Positions 6,473 to 15,219 of a stretch of 23,315 nucleotides of DNA are shown piece after piece. The notes under the pieces were generated by a model. That model worked only from the letters and a program-made list of their open reading frames with translations, was not told where the DNA came from and searched no databases. Both the position numbers and the translations under genes were made by a program. Source of the DNA: Sedimenticola sp. GTDB lineage: Bacteria > Pseudomonadota > Gammaproteobacteria > Chromatiales > Chromatiaceae. Each line of letters begins with the position of its first letter. Position 1 is the first letter of the stretch. The stretch is from assembly GCA_027038775.1 (NCBI GenBank), contig JALWGP010000357.1:1-23315 (forward strand). The letters run 5' to 3'.

Positions 6473-7866
6473 AGACCGGGCTGCTGTTCCTGCTGCTGTT
6501 CCTGGCCGCGCCCCTGCCTGCGGCACAGCCGGCACCAGGCTTGCCGGACTACGGCCCCGACAGGCCCCTGCCCCTGCCCGAGGTGATGCAGGACCACCTG
6601 GACAACGGCCTCGAGCTCTGGCTCCTCCGCCGCCCCGGGCTGCCCCTGCTCTCCCTTCGCCTGGCGGTACGCGGCGGCACCGCCAGCGACCCGCCGAAGC
6701 GCCGGGGCATCTCCGAGCTGCTGGCTGACACCCTCGCCTCCGGCACCCGCACGCACGACGCGCGACAGATCGCCGAATCCCTCCAGGCGCTGGGGGCCGA
6801 GCTGGAAGCGAGTGCAGGGGACGACGGCATCACCCTGGCCGTCACCGGCCTCTCCGAACATGCCGACTCCATGCTCGACCTCCTCGCCGAGGTGGTCACC
6901 CGGCCCACCTTCCCCGAATCCGAGGTGAAGTTGGCCGTCGCCAACAAGCTGCAGGCGCTCAAGGCCAGCGAGAACGACCCCGACTTCATGACCGACAGGG
7001 TCTTCTACCGGGTACTCTTCGGCAACCACCCCTACCGCTTCAGCCACGCCGACGAGGCGGTGGTGAAAGGCGTCACCGCGGAAGCACTGCGCAGGCTGCA
7101 CCGACGGCGTTTCCAGCCCGGGCGCACCCTGCTGGTGATGGTGGGCGACCTGCCGGTGCAGCAGATGCGCCGGCTGGCGGAACACGCTTTCGGCGGCTGG
7201 AAAGCGGAACCCGAACCCATGGCGGAAGTGCCCGAAGCCCCCCTCATCCCCGTCACCACCCGCCTCCAGCTGGTGAACCGGAAGGGCTCGGTGCAGTCCA
7301 CCCTCCGCGCCGGACGTCCCCTGCCGCCCGCCAGCCACCCCGACTACCCTGCCCTGATGGTGGCCAACACCATCTTCGGCGGCTCCTTCGGCAGCCGGCT
7401 CACGCGCAACATCCGCGAAGAGAAGGGCTACACCTACAGCCCCCGCTCCAGCATCGCCCGCCTGGCCCGCGGCGGCTGGTTCTCGGTGCAGGCCTCGGTG
7501 CGCAACGAGGTCACCGCCGCCACCCTGGTGGAGATCTTCTACGAGCTGGACCGCCTGGCCACCACCGAGCCCGAAGAGGAGGAGCTGCGGCGCGCCCAGC
7601 GCTACCTCAAGGGCATCTTCCTGCTGCGCAACGAGACCCCCTCCAGCCTCGCCGCCACCCTGGCCGCCTACTGGCTGAAGGGCCTCGGCGTGAAGGACCT
7701 GCGTGCCTACGTGCCGCGCATCGAGGCAGTGACCGCAGGGCAGGTGAAGCAGGTGGCGGCGGAGTATCTCGCTTCCCGCCGGCAGGCGGTGGTGATCACC
7801 GGCGACCGCGCCGCGGTGCGCGAACAGCTCGTTCCCTTCGCCCCCCTGGAGGAGGCCACCCCCTGA
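6469..7866 (+). CDS. Periplasmic M16 family protein lacking the metal site (partner subunit)
   Basis: This 465-residue exported protein has a signal peptide MKTGLLFLLLFLAAPLPAAQ. It overlaps the preceding M16 gene by 4 bp (ATGA), so the two are translationally coupled. It has the M16 fold sequence (LDNGLELWLL, LRLAVRGGTASDP, then GSFGSRLTRNIREEKGYTYSPRSS, the Arg/Tyr motif of the C-terminal domain). The HxxEH position is replaced by GISELLADT (from residue 80), so it cannot bind catalytic zinc. The conserved R/Y substrate-binding motif is intact, as in the non-catalytic chain of M16B heterodimers such as mitochondrial processing peptidase. It probably pairs with the upstream protein. The radical SAM gene starts 1 bp after its stop. 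Confidence 0.92.
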   Translation: MKTGLLFLLLFLAAPLPAAQPAPGLPDYGPDRPLPLPEVMQDHLDNGLELWLLRRPGLPLLSLRLAVRGGTASDPPKRRGISELLADTLASGTRTHDARQIAESLQALGAELEASAGDDGITLAVTGLSEHADSMLDLLAEVVTRPTFPESEVKLAVANKLQALKASENDPDFMTDRVFYRVLFGNHPYRFSHADEAVVKGVTAEALRRLHRRRFQPGRTLLVMVGDLPVQQMRRLAEHAFGGWKAEPEPMAEVPEAPLIPVTTRLQLVNRKGSVQSTLRAGRPLPPASHPDYPALMVANTIFGGSFGSRLTRNIREEKGYTYSPRSSIARLARGGWFSVQASVRNEVTAATLVEIFYELDRLATTEPEEEELRRAQRYLKGIFLLRNETPSSLAATLAAYWLKGLGVKDLRAYVPRIEAVTAGQVKQVAAEYLASRRQAVVITGDRAAVREQLVPFAPLEEATP

Positions 7867-7867
7867 C

Positions 7868-8467
7868 ATGCAGAGAATCGCCTACCCCATCGGCAACCGC
7901 CTCTACCTCAACATCACCGACCGCTGCACCCTGGTCTGCGGGTTCTGTCCAAAGAACACCGACCAGGGTCCGAAGGTGCACGACTACGATCTCACCCTGG
8001 ACCACCGTCCCGAGGTGGAGGAGATCATCGCCGCCATCGGCGATCCCACCGACTACGAGGAGGTGGTCTTCTGCGGCTTCGGCGAACCCACCCTGCGCCT
8101 GAAGGTGCTCAAGGCGGTGGCGGGCTGGATCAAGGAACGGGGCGGCCGCGTGCGCCTCAACACCGACGGCCTGGGCAGTCTGGTGAACAAGCGCAACATC
8201 CTGCCCGAGCTGGAGGGGCTGGTGGACAGCGTCTCCGTCTCCCTCAACGCCCAGGACGCCGGGGTCTACGACCGCCACTGCCGGCCCCAGCTCAGGGGCT
8301 CCTGGCGGGCGGTACTGGATTTCCTGGCCGAAGCGCCGCAATATATCCCCCGCGTCACCGCCACCGCCATTGACGGACTGGAGGGGGTGGACATCGAAGC
8401 CTGTGAACGGCTGGCCCGTGAACTGGGCGTCGAATTCCGGCGCCGCGAACTGGACAAGGTAGGATGA
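7868..8467 (+). CDS. TatD-linked-type radical SAM protein
   Basis: This short 199-residue radical SAM protein has the classic cluster motif C18-x3-C22-x2-C25 (RCTLVCGFCPKNT), a GFGEPTLR glycine motif for SAM, and the stretches VRLNTDGLG and LVDSVSVSLNAQD. These match the TatD-linked radical SAM family (TIGR04038), in which the enzyme usually neighbours or is fused to a TatD-type hydrolase. No tatD gene is in this window. The protein ends soon after the barrel core and has no SPASM or other accessory cluster domain. It starts one base after the M16 stop and overlaps the next gene by 4 bp. The reaction is unknown; the operon context points to a small-molecule or peptide modification, but that is inference. 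Confidence 0.85.
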   Translation: MQRIAYPIGNRLYLNITDRCTLVCGFCPKNTDQGPKVHDYDLTLDHRPEVEEIIAAIGDPTDYEEVVFCGFGEPTLRLKVLKAVAGWIKERGGRVRLNTDGLGSLVNKRNILPELEGLVDSVSVSLNAQDAGVYDRHCRPQLRGSWRAVLDFLAEAPQYIPRVTATAIDGLEGVDIEACERLARELGVEFRRRELDKVG

Positions 8468-9339
8468 ACGGCAATCCCTTCGATCTCGACGACGACGACG
8501 CCTACCGGCGCTGGCGCGACCACAAGCTGGAGAACCACCCCGCCTCCATCGAGGAGCTCATCGTGGAGGTGAAGGATCCCCGCCAACTCACCCCCGCCGA
8601 GCGTGAAGCCCTGGCCGAGCGCATCGCCCGGGCCAACATGGTCATCTATGCCGGCACCACGGGCGAAGACCCGGACAAGGAGATCGTGCGCCGCCTGGGG
8701 CTGCAGTTCGGCCTGGAGCGGCTGGACCACAACATGTGTGCCGACAACGACGCCATCTCCTCGCTGGAGCAGGCGGACACCGAGCCGCGCACCGGCTACA
8801 TCCCCTACACCAACCGGCCCATCGCCTGGCACACCGACGGCTACTACAACGACCTGGACCGACAGATCCTGGGCCTGCTGCTCCACTGCGTGCGCCCGGC
8901 ACGCGAGGGAGGCATGAACCAGCTTCTCGACCACGAGATCGCCTACATCCTGCTGCGCGACGAGAATCCCGACTACATCCGCGCTTTCCAGCATCCCGAG
9001 GCCATGAGCATCCCGCCCAACGTGGTGGACGGGAAAGAGCTGCGTGGCTGGTCCACCGGCCCCGTCTTCATGACCGCCCCCGACGGCAGCCTGCACATGC
9101 GCTACACCCACCGCAAGCGCAACATCCGCTGGCGCGACGACGAGACCACCCGCGCGGCAGTGGCCTTCCTCGGCACCGTCATGAGCCCGGAGAACCCCTA
9201 CTGCTTCGAGGGCACCCTGCAGCCGGGCCAGGGGCTGATCTGCAACAACGTGCTCCACACCCGCACCGGCTTCGAGGAAGGGAGCCCGAGGCTGCTCTAC
9301 CGGGGCCGCTATTTCGACCGCATCCGGCTGGCCGCCTGA
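8464..9339 (+). CDS. TauD/TfdA-like Fe(II)/2-oxoglutarate oxygenase
   Basis: The 291-residue protein has the non-haem iron facial triad: H123 and D125 in AWHTDGYYND and the distal H265 in CNNVLHTRTGF. R276 lies 11 residues after the distal His, the usual position of the 2-oxoglutarate carboxylate ligand in TauD. The N-terminal 60 residues are acidic and then Arg/Ala-rich, and HNMCADNDAISS is conserved-looking lid sequence. Such enzymes hydroxylate or cleave small substrates with O2 and 2-oxoglutarate; the substrate here is unknown. The ATG overlaps the radical SAM stop (ATGA), making it the last gene of a four-gene operon. An O2-using enzyme coupled to an O2-sensitive radical SAM enzyme is an odd pair. 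No terminator is visible before the nap promoter. Confidence 0.88.
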   Translation: MNGNPFDLDDDDAYRRWRDHKLENHPASIEELIVEVKDPRQLTPAEREALAERIARANMVIYAGTTGEDPDKEIVRRLGLQFGLERLDHNMCADNDAISSLEQADTEPRTGYIPYTNRPIAWHTDGYYNDLDRQILGLLLHCVRPAREGGMNQLLDHEIAYILLRDENPDYIRAFQHPEAMSIPPNVVDGKELRGWSTGPVFMTAPDGSLHMRYTHRKRNIRWRDDETTRAAVAFLGTVMSPENPYCFEGTLQPGQGLICNNVLHTRTGFEEGSPRLLYRGRYFDRIRLAA

Positions 9340-9398
9340 GCGGGATTCGCACCGCACACACCCGGAGACGGAAAAATCCCATTTATTTTACAGGTTGT

Positions 9399-9416
9399 TA
9401 TAAGACGTTTCTTATA
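9399..9416. promoter_or_regulatory. 18-bp palindrome upstream of the nap FNR box
   Basis: TATAAGACGTTTCTTATA has perfect 7-bp arms around CGTT. Its centre is 37 bp (about 3.5 turns) upstream of the FNR box centre and near -78 from the predicted nap transcription start. This placement suits a second activator, for example a nitrate-responsive one, but the sequence does not match a consensus I can name. Confidence 0.45.
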
Positions 9417-9437
9417 TTCCGGATTTCTGCATCACTC

Positions 9438-9451
9438 TTGATCAACGTCAA
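9438..9451 (+). promoter_or_regulatory. FNR/ANR-type box of the nap promoter
   Basis: TTGATCAACGTCAA matches TTGAT-N4-ATCAA at 9 of 10 positions. Its centre (9444.5) is exactly 32 bp before the centre of the extended -10 at 9474-9479, as expected for class II FNR activation at -41.5. Confidence 0.8.
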
Positions 9452-9470
9452 AGCCCATACATTTTGCCTG

Positions 9471-9479
9471 TGATTTAGT
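9471..9479 (+). promoter_or_regulatory. Extended -10 element of the nap promoter
   Basis: TGATTTAGT is a TGn extension followed by TTTAGT, 4 of 6 matches to TATAAT. It predicts a transcription start near 9486 and a leader of about 27 nt before napF. Confidence 0.55.
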
Positions 9480-9512
9480 ATGCCCTGACCTAGGGCAGCC
9501 GGACTTCGGTAC

Positions 9513-10055
9513 ATGTTGCGGGCCACTCCCAAAAACACGGATCTCCATCGGCGACAGTTGTTGCGCGGGGATCCCTGTGGCAACCGCATCCCCCGCCGCC
9601 CCCCTTGGGCCCGGGCCGAAACCCGCTTCATCGAACTCTGCACCCGCTGCGACGACTGCATCCACGCCTGCGAAGCCGGCATCCTCCATCGCGGTTCCGG
9701 CGGCTTCCCCGAGGTCCGATTCGAGGAATCGGGCTGCGACTTCTGCGGAGACTGCCTGGAAGCCTGCCGCAGCGGCGCCCTGGATGCTCCCCATCCGGCT
9801 CCCTCCCTGGCTTGGCAGTGGAAGGCGGAAATCGCCGACAGCTGCTTCAGCATACGCGGGATCGTCTGCCGCGCCTGCGGCGACGCCTGCGACACCGACG
9901 CCATCCGCTTCGAACTCAAGCCGGGAGGAAAGGCCATACCCACGGTGGATGCAGGATCGTGCAACGGTTGCGGCGAGTGCCTGGTCGTCTGCCCCGAGAA
10001 TTCCGTTTCCCTTCGGATCCCGAAATCCACATTCACCAACGAGGAGTACAGATGA
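9513..10055 (+). CDS. napF: Ferredoxin-type protein NapF
   Basis: NapF is a cytoplasmic iron-sulfur protein that helps mature NapA before Tat export. The 180-residue protein starts with LHRRQLLRGD, aligning with the N-terminal RRGILTGR of E. coli NapF. It has cysteine motifs at C43/46/49/53 (CTRCDDCIHAC), C75/78/81/85 (CDFCGDCLEAC), C119/122/126 (CRACGDAC, plus C111) and C150/153/156/160 (CNGCGECLVVC). The ribosome site before the ATG is weak. It is the first gene of napFDAGHBC, 27 bp after the predicted transcription start, and its stop overlaps the napD start (ATGA). Length and motif order fit the family. The FNR box upstream indicates anaerobic induction. Confidence 0.93.
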   Translation: MLRATPKNTDLHRRQLLRGDPCGNRIPRRPPWARAETRFIELCTRCDDCIHACEAGILHRGSGGFPEVRFEESGCDFCGDCLEACRSGALDAPHPAPSLAWQWKAEIADSCFSIRGIVCRACGDACDTDAIRFELKPGGKAIPTVDAGSCNGCGECLVVCPENSVSLRIPKSTFTNEEYR

Positions 10056-10315
10056 ACCTGTGCAGTCTCATCGTTCATACACGGCCCGAAAAGGGTCCGC
10101 AGGTGGAACAGTCGCTCAATCGCATCCCCGGCGTGGAAGTCCATGGCGGGGTGGATGAAGGCAAGCTGATCGTCACTGTGGAGGACACCGACGAGAGCCC
10201 CGCCAGTGACACCATGATGAGCTTTCATGACATTGAGGGCGTAGTCAGTGCAACCCTGATTTACCACTACGGTGGGGATGATCTTAACGAGGAGGTAATC
10301 CGTGAGCTTAACTAG
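10052..10315 (+). CDS. napD: NapD, chaperone for the NapA Tat signal peptide
   Basis: NapD is a small cytoplasmic ferredoxin-fold chaperone that binds the twin-arginine signal peptide of NapA and delays export until the cofactors are in. The 87-residue product begins [13 protein letters not shown], typical of NapD (CSLIVHxRPE), and continues with the predicted beta-alpha-beta pattern [19 protein letters not shown] and [12 protein letters not shown] strong GAGGAG ribosome site precedes the ATG, which overlaps the napF stop by 4 bp; its own end overlaps the napA start by 14 bp. This tight overlap couples production of chaperone and client. It lacks a longer flexible C-terminus. Confidence 0.92.
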   Translation: MNLCSLIVHTRPEKGPQVEQSLNRIPGVEVHGGVDEGKLIVTVEDTDESPASDTMMSFHDIEGVVSATLIYHYGGDDLNEEVIRELN

Positions 10316-12848
10316 ACGAGACTTCATCAAGAGCAACGCCATCGCGGCAGCCGCGGCTACCGCAGGCGTGACAGTGCCGGCCGGCAAGACCGCACTGGCC
10401 GGAGAAGATGCTGGCGTACGCTGGGACAAGGCCGCCTGCCGTTACTGTGGCACTGGCTGCAGTGTGCTCATCGGCACCAAGGATGGCAAGGTGGTGGCCA
10501 GCCAGGGGGACCCCGACGCACCGGTGAACAAGGGCCTGAACTGCATCAAGGGCTACTTCCTGCCCAAGATCCTCTACGGGCAGGACCGCCTCACCCAGCC
10601 GCTGATGCGCAAGAAGAACGGCAAGTTCGACAAGAACGGCGACTTCGAGCCGGTAAGCTGGGAAGAGGCCTTCAAGACCATGGCGGAGAAGTTCGTCAAG
10701 GCCCGCAAGGAGAAAGGCCCCAAGGGCATCGGCATGTTCGGTTCGGGCCAGTGGACGGTGTGGGAAGGCTACGCCGCTTCCAAGCTGATCAAGGCCGGCT
10801 TCCGTTCCAACAGCCTGGAGCCCAATGCCCGCCACTGCATGGCTTCCGCCGTGGGAGCATTCATCCGCGGCTTCGGCATCGACGAGCCCATGGGCTGCTA
10901 TGACGACCTCGAGCACGCCGACGTCTTCGTGCTCTGGGGCTCCAACATGGCGGAGATGCACCCGATCCTCTGGTCGCGTCTCACCGACACCCGCCTGACC
11001 AAGCCCGGCTGCGAAGTGCACGTGCTCTCCACCTACAAGCACCGCTGCTTCGAGCTGGCCGACAACGGCATGGTGTTCAAGCCCCAGACCGACCTGGCGA
11101 TCCTCAACTTCATCGCCAACTACATCATCCAGAACAAGGCGTACAACAAGGAGTTCATCGAGAAGCACGTCCAGTTCAACAAGACGCCCACCGACATCGG
11201 CTATGGCCTGCGTCCGGAGGATCCGCGCGAGAAGAAGGCCAAGAACCGCGCCAAGGGCAAGCTGACCAAGATCACCTTCGAGGAGTATGCCAAGTCGGTG
11301 GAGCCCTACACGGTGGAATACGCTTCCAAGCTCTCCGGCGTGCCCAAGAAGAACCTGTTGCGGCTGGCCAAGGCCTACGCCGATCCCAAGAAGAAGGTCT
11401 CTTCCTACTGGACCATGGGCTTCAACCAGCACACCCGGGGCGTGTGGGTGAACGGCCTGCTCTACAACGTGCACCTGCTGATGGGCAAGATCTCCGAGCC
11501 CGGCAACAGCCCCTTCTCCCTCACGGGCCAGCCCTCGGCCTGCGGTACCGCCCGCGAGGTGGGCACCTTCACGCACCGGCTGCCGGCCGACCTGGTGGTC
11601 AAGAGCGACGCCCACTGCAAGTTCGCGGAGAAGGTGTGGAAGCTCCCCGAAGGGACCATTCCACGCGCCAAGGACCCCAAGATGGGCAAGACCCTGATCC
11701 ACGCGGTGGCCATGCACCGGGCCCTCAAGGACGGCAAGATGAACTGCTTCTGGGTCATGTGCAACAACAACATGCAGGCCGCCGCCAACATGAACGTGGA
11801 GTCCTACCCCGGCTGGCGCAACCCGGACAACTTCATCGTGGTGTCCGACCCCTATCCCACGGTCTCGGCCCAGGCCGCCGACCTTATCCTGCCCACCGCC
11901 ATGTGGATCGAGAAGGAGGGCGCCTATGGCAACGCCGAGCGTCGTACCCAATTCTGGCGCCAGCAGGTGAAGGCACCCGGTGACGCCAAGTCCGACCTGT
12001 GGCAGATCATGGAGTTCTCCAAGTACGTCAAGGTCGACGACGTCTGGGACGAGGAGCTGCTGGCCAAGGCACCGGAGTACAAGGGCAAGACTCTCTACGA
12101 CGTGCTCTACACGAACGGCCAGGTGGACAAGTTCCCCTTCGAGGGCAAGATCAAGGACGACCGCGGCAACGAGTACGACAACGACGAATCGGCCCACTTC
12201 GGCTTCTACGTGCAGAAGGGCCTGTTCGAAGAGTATCGTCTCTTCAACTCGGCGCCCGGCATTCCCAAGAAGGGCCACGAGATGGCGCCCTTTGAGGCCT
12301 ACCACAAGGCCCGCGGCCTTCGTTGGCCGGTGATCGACGGCAAGGAGACCCTCTGGCGGTTCCGCGAAGGCTACGATCCCCATGTACCGAAGGGCAAGGG
12401 CGTGTACTTCTACGGCAACGCGAAGAAGAACGGTGGTCGCGCCAACATCATCTTCGCACCCTACGAGCCGCCGGCGGAGAGCCCGGACAAGGAGTACCCG
12501 CTGTGGCTGTGCACCGGCCGCGTCCTGGAGCACTGGCATTCCGGTTCCATGACCCGCCGGGTCCCCGAGCTCTACCGGGCCATGCCGGACGCCGTGGTCT
12601 ACATGAACAAAAAGGACGCCAAGAAGTACAAGCTGCGCAACGGCCGCCTGGCGAAGATCCAGTCCCGCAGGGGCGAGATCATCTGCAAGGTGGAGACCCG
12701 GGGCCGCAACCAGCCGCCCGAGGGGCTGATCTTCATCCCCTGGTTCGACGCTGGCCGGCTGGTGAACAAGCTGACGCTCGACGCCACCGATCCGCTCTCC
12801 AAGGAGACGGATTACAAGAAGTGCGCGGTGCGAATCAGCAAGGCGTAA
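10302..12848 (+). CDS. napA: Periplasmic nitrate reductase catalytic subunit NapA
   Basis: NapA reduces nitrate to nitrite in the periplasm with a bis-MGD molybdenum cofactor and one 4Fe-4S cluster. The start is a GTG at 10302 behind a strong AGGAGGT. The 848-residue product has a Tat motif, RRDFIK (residues 5-10), and a signal sequence to about residue 33. Cluster cysteines are C46, C49, C53 and C81 (CRYCGTGC and NCIKGYF). The molybdenum ligand is C179 in [13 protein letters not shown], and the lysine after C81 (K83) that relays electrons is present. The C-terminal MGD-binding part contains [20 protein letters not shown]. Length is close to the usual 830. It lies between napD (14-bp overlap) and a hairpin preceding napG. 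Confidence 0.97.
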   Translation: MSLTRRDFIKSNAIAAAAATAGVTVPAGKTALAGEDAGVRWDKAACRYCGTGCSVLIGTKDGKVVASQGDPDAPVNKGLNCIKGYFLPKILYGQDRLTQPLMRKKNGKFDKNGDFEPVSWEEAFKTMAEKFVKARKEKGPKGIGMFGSGQWTVWEGYAASKLIKAGFRSNSLEPNARHCMASAVGAFIRGFGIDEPMGCYDDLEHADVFVLWGSNMAEMHPILWSRLTDTRLTKPGCEVHVLSTYKHRCFELADNGMVFKPQTDLAILNFIANYIIQNKAYNKEFIEKHVQFNKTPTDIGYGLRPEDPREKKAKNRAKGKLTKITFEEYAKSVEPYTVEYASKLSGVPKKNLLRLAKAYADPKKKVSSYWTMGFNQHTRGVWVNGLLYNVHLLMGKISEPGNSPFSLTGQPSACGTAREVGTFTHRLPADLVVKSDAHCKFAEKVWKLPEGTIPRAKDPKMGKTLIHAVAMHRALKDGKMNCFWVMCNNNMQAAANMNVESYPGWRNPDNFIVVSDPYPTVSAQAADLILPTAMWIEKEGAYGNAERRTQFWRQQVKAPGDAKSDLWQIMEFSKYVKVDDVWDEELLAKAPEYKGKTLYDVLYTNGQVDKFPFEGKIKDDRGNEYDNDESAHFGFYVQKGLFEEYRLFNSAPGIPKKGHEMAPFEAYHKARGLRWPVIDGKETLWRFREGYDPHVPKGKGVYFYGNAKKNGGRANIIFAPYEPPAESPDKEYPLWLCTGRVLEHWHSGSMTRRVPELYRAMPDAVVYMNKKDAKKYKLRNGRLAKIQSRRGEIICKVETRGRNQPPEGLIFIPWFDAGRLVNKLTLDATDPLSKETDYKKCAVRISKA

Positions 12849-12856
12849 AAGTGGGT

Positions 12857-12883
12857 GGCCCGCCCTGCGGGGCGGGCCGTTTT
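12857..12883 (+). terminator. Hairpin with short U-tract between napA and napG
   Basis: A 9-bp all-GC stem (GGCCCGCCC at 12857-12865 with 12870-12878) and a 4-nt loop are followed by GTTTT. It looks like a partial intrinsic terminator inside the operon, or a stabilising 3' end for the napFDA part of the transcript. Confidence 0.65.
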
Positions 12884-12901
12884 CCAACCGGACTCTGAAT
12901 C

Positions 12902-13777
12902 ATGGCAGAATCGGACAGCAAGAGCAGGGGCATGAACCGGCGGCAGTTTCTCAGCACCACGCTGAAGACCGTCTGCAGCGTGGGCCTCATGGGCGTGGGA
13001 CTGGGATTTTACGCCCAGCGCGCCAATTCGCTGCCGCCCATGGCGATTCGCCCCCCGGGCGCCCTGCCGGAAGAGGATTTTCTCAGCGCCTGCATCCGGT
13101 GTGGCCTCTGTGTCCGTGATTGCCCCTACGACATTCTCTTCCTGGGCCAGCTCGGGGATGACATACCCACTGGCTCGCCCTATTTCATCGCTCGCACGGG
13201 TCCCTGCGAAATGTGCGAGGACATTCCCTGCGTGAAGGCCTGCCCCACCAATGCCCTGGACCACTCCCTGACCAACATCGAAGACGCGCGCATGGGGCTG
13301 GCCGTCGTGGTGGACCAGGAGACCTGCATCGCCTTCCAGGGGCTGCGTTGTGAAGTCTGCTTCAACGTGTGCCCCATCCGCGGCAAGGCGATCACCCTGG
13401 ACATGCAGCACAACGTGCGCTCCGGCAAGCACGCGCTCTTCATTCCGGTGGTCCATTCCGAGGCGTGCACCGGCTGCGGTCTCTGCGAAAAGGCCTGTAT
13501 CCTCGAAAAGGCGGCCATCAAGGTGTTCCCCCGCGATCTGGCCAAGGGTGAACTGGGACAACACTACAGATTTGGCTGGAAGGAGAAGGAAAAGGCGGGC
13601 AAGGCGCTGGTGACCCCCGATGTGGAACACCAGTACAACCTGCCGGAAGGGGTGCGCTATGAACTGCAGGGAGAAGGGCTGATCATCGAGAAGAAGGCAG
13701 AGGCTCCCCCCCAGGATTCCCCCTTCTCGAGCAACCCGCTGGATACGTTGAACCGCAAGAACAAGGAGCCCAACTGA
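12902..13777 (+). CDS. napG: Ferredoxin-type quinol dehydrogenase subunit NapG
   Basis: NapG is a Tat-exported iron-sulfur protein that works with membrane-bound NapH to pass quinol electrons to NapB/NapC and NapA. The 291-residue product has RRQFLS at residues 13-18 and a hydrophobic segment after it. It has four cysteine motifs, CIRCGLCVRDCP, CEMCEDIPCVKACP, CEVCFNVCP and CTGCGLCEKAC, plus the family stretch AKGELGQHYRFGW. The body aligns with E. coli NapG up to that point, but about 55 residues follow it, rich in Lys/Glu and Pro, which the E. coli protein lacks. The ATG at 12902 has a weak ribosome site; an in-frame ATG at 12932 would still keep the Tat motif. The stop overlaps napH by 1 bp. 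Confidence 0.94.
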   Translation: MAESDSKSRGMNRRQFLSTTLKTVCSVGLMGVGLGFYAQRANSLPPMAIRPPGALPEEDFLSACIRCGLCVRDCPYDILFLGQLGDDIPTGSPYFIARTGPCEMCEDIPCVKACPTNALDHSLTNIEDARMGLAVVVDQETCIAFQGLRCEVCFNVCPIRGKAITLDMQHNVRSGKHALFIPVVHSEACTGCGLCEKACILEKAAIKVFPRDLAKGELGQHYRFGWKEKEKAGKALVTPDVEHQYNLPEGVRYELQGEGLIIEKKAEAPPQDSPFSSNPLDTLNRKNKEPN

Positions 13778-14691
13778 TGGCCAACCTTCCCCAGGATGTC
13801 GGGCGCGAAGCCGTTCAGGCCAAGGGCTGGTTCAAGGCACACCGGTGGCTGCTGCTGCGCCGTGCCAGCCAGCTGGGCATCATCGCCCTCTTCCTGGCCG
13901 GCCCCCTGCTGGACATCTGGATCGTCAAGGGAAATCTCGCCTACAGCTACACCCTGGACGTTCTGCCCCTCACCGATCCTTACGTGCTTCTGCAGGCGCT
14001 CGTCGGAGGCGTCATCCCCGAAGCGGTCGCCATCGTGGGTGTCGCCATCGTGCTGGCCTTCTACAGCCTGGTTGGAGGCCGTGTCTACTGCTCCTGGGTA
14101 TGCCCGGTGAACATGATCACCGATGCCGCCGCCTGGCTCCGCCGCAAGCTCGGAATCCGCGGCACCAGCCATGCCTCGAGGAGCACCCGGTTCTGGATAC
14201 TGGGCGCCACCTTCCTTCTGTCGGCCATCACGGGCAGCATCGTTTGGGAGCTGGTGAATCCCGTATCCATCACCTTGCGGGCCATCCTGTTCGGCGTGGG
14301 CCTGGCATGGATTCTGATTCTCGCCATTTTCCTGTTCGACCTGCTGGTGGCACGGGATGGATGGTGTGGCCACTACTGCCCGGTCGGGGCTTTCTACAGC
14401 CTGCTGAGCACGTGGGCCCCCCTGCGGGTGGTGGCAGCCAACCGGGAGGCCTGCGACGACTGCATGGATTGCTTCAACGTCTGCCCGGAGCCCCAGGTCA
14501 TCAAACCCGCCCTGAAGGGCGCGGCCAAGGGCATCGGGCCCGTGATACAGGCCAATCAGTGCACCAACTGCGGCCGTTGCATCGACGTCTGTGCCGAAGA
14601 GGTATTCCGGTTCGGCAATCGTTATTCCACTGACCCAGGGATCGACACGAAACCCAAGCCTGTCGATCAAGTTCAACCGACAAGTTCCTGA
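13777..14691 (+). CDS. napH: Membrane quinol dehydrogenase subunit NapH
   Basis: NapH is an inner-membrane iron-sulfur protein that oxidises quinol and hands electrons to NapG. The 304-residue protein has four predicted membrane helices at about residues 30-48, 76-102, 137-158 and 168-190. Cytoplasmic CxxxCP motifs are CSWVCP and CGHYCP, typical of NapH/NosR-type proteins. Two 4Fe-4S motifs lie near the C-terminus (CDDCMDCFNVCP and CTNCGRCIDVC). The ATG overlaps the napG stop (TGATG), so translation is coupled. The presence of both GH and C modules means two quinol-oxidising routes are available, which in E. coli allows use of ubiquinol and menaquinol. Confidence 0.94.
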   Translation: MANLPQDVGREAVQAKGWFKAHRWLLLRRASQLGIIALFLAGPLLDIWIVKGNLAYSYTLDVLPLTDPYVLLQALVGGVIPEAVAIVGVAIVLAFYSLVGGRVYCSWVCPVNMITDAAAWLRRKLGIRGTSHASRSTRFWILGATFLLSAITGSIVWELVNPVSITLRAILFGVGLAWILILAIFLFDLLVARDGWCGHYCPVGAFYSLLSTWAPLRVVAANREACDDCMDCFNVCPEPQVIKPALKGAAKGIGPVIQANQCTNCGRCIDVCAEEVFRFGNRYSTDPGIDTKPKPVDQVQPTSS

Positions 14692-14730
14692 ATGTTCCAA
14701 CCCCAGCTACTTGAGTTGATGGAGATGAAG

Positions 14731-15171
14731 ATGAAAAAAACACTTACCGCAGCCATCGTGGCTTCCGGCCTGCTTTTCACCATGGGTTCCACCACTGTTT
14801 TCGCCGGTGAGAAAGTGGCTTCGCTTCGCGGCGCTTATGACATCAAGGCGGAATCCCTGAAACCGACCAAGAAAAAGGTCGTGTCCCAGGAAGGCGGCTT
14901 CGAGCGATCGTACAAGCAGCAACCGCCCATGATTCCCCACAAGATCGACAAGTACCGCATCACCCTCAAGAACAACGGATGCATGAAGTGCCACGACGAG
15001 AAAAACTACAAGAAGGAGAAGGCACCCCTGGTCGGTGAAAGCCACTTCATCAGTCGTGACGGCAAGAAGCTCGATCACATTTCCAGCCGCCGCTACTTCT
15101 GCAACCAGTGTCACGCACCCCAGGTCGACGCCAAACCGCTGGTAGAGAATGAATTCGCCGGCCTGAAATAA
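14731..15171 (+). CDS. napB: Dihaem cytochrome c subunit NapB
   Basis: NapB is the periplasmic dihaem electron-transfer subunit of the nitrate reductase. I choose the ATG at 14731 (MKKTLTAAIVASG, 146 residues) because GGAG lies 6 nt upstream and it starts directly with a signal peptide cleaved near residue 25 (TVFA/GEK). The longer frame from 14692 would add 13 residues before it. Haem-binding CxxCH motifs are at C84-H88 (CMKCH) and C124-H128 (CNQCH), with H70 (MIPHKID) and H105 (GESHFI) as likely distal ligands. Length and motif positions match NapB. It follows napH by 39 bp and is separated from napC by 87 bp with a hairpin. Confidence 0.94.
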   Translation: MKKTLTAAIVASGLLFTMGSTTVFAGEKVASLRGAYDIKAESLKPTKKKVVSQEGGFERSYKQQPPMIPHKIDKYRITLKNNGCMKCHDEKNYKKEKAPLVGESHFISRDGKKLDHISSRRYFCNQCHAPQVDAKPLVENEFAGLK

Positions 15172-15188
15172 TATAATTTTTTCTTGGC

Positions 15189-15219
15189 GGGCCGCTTTTC
15201 CCACTGGGTAAAGCGGCCC
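15189..15219 (+). terminator. Hairpin between napB and napC
   Basis: Arms 15189-15198 (GGGCCGCTTT) and 15210-15219 are perfect complements, and CCC/GGG inside the loop can extend the stem. The following ATTCTT is a poor U-tract, so this is more likely an RNA-processing or stabilising structure, or a leaky terminator, than a full stop. Confidence 0.45.

Noticed and set aside
10308..12887. 859-codon minus-strand frame opposite napA
   Set aside because: It is antisense to a fully recognisable NapA, and its composition (Val/Leu/His/Gly) is typical of a shadow frame.
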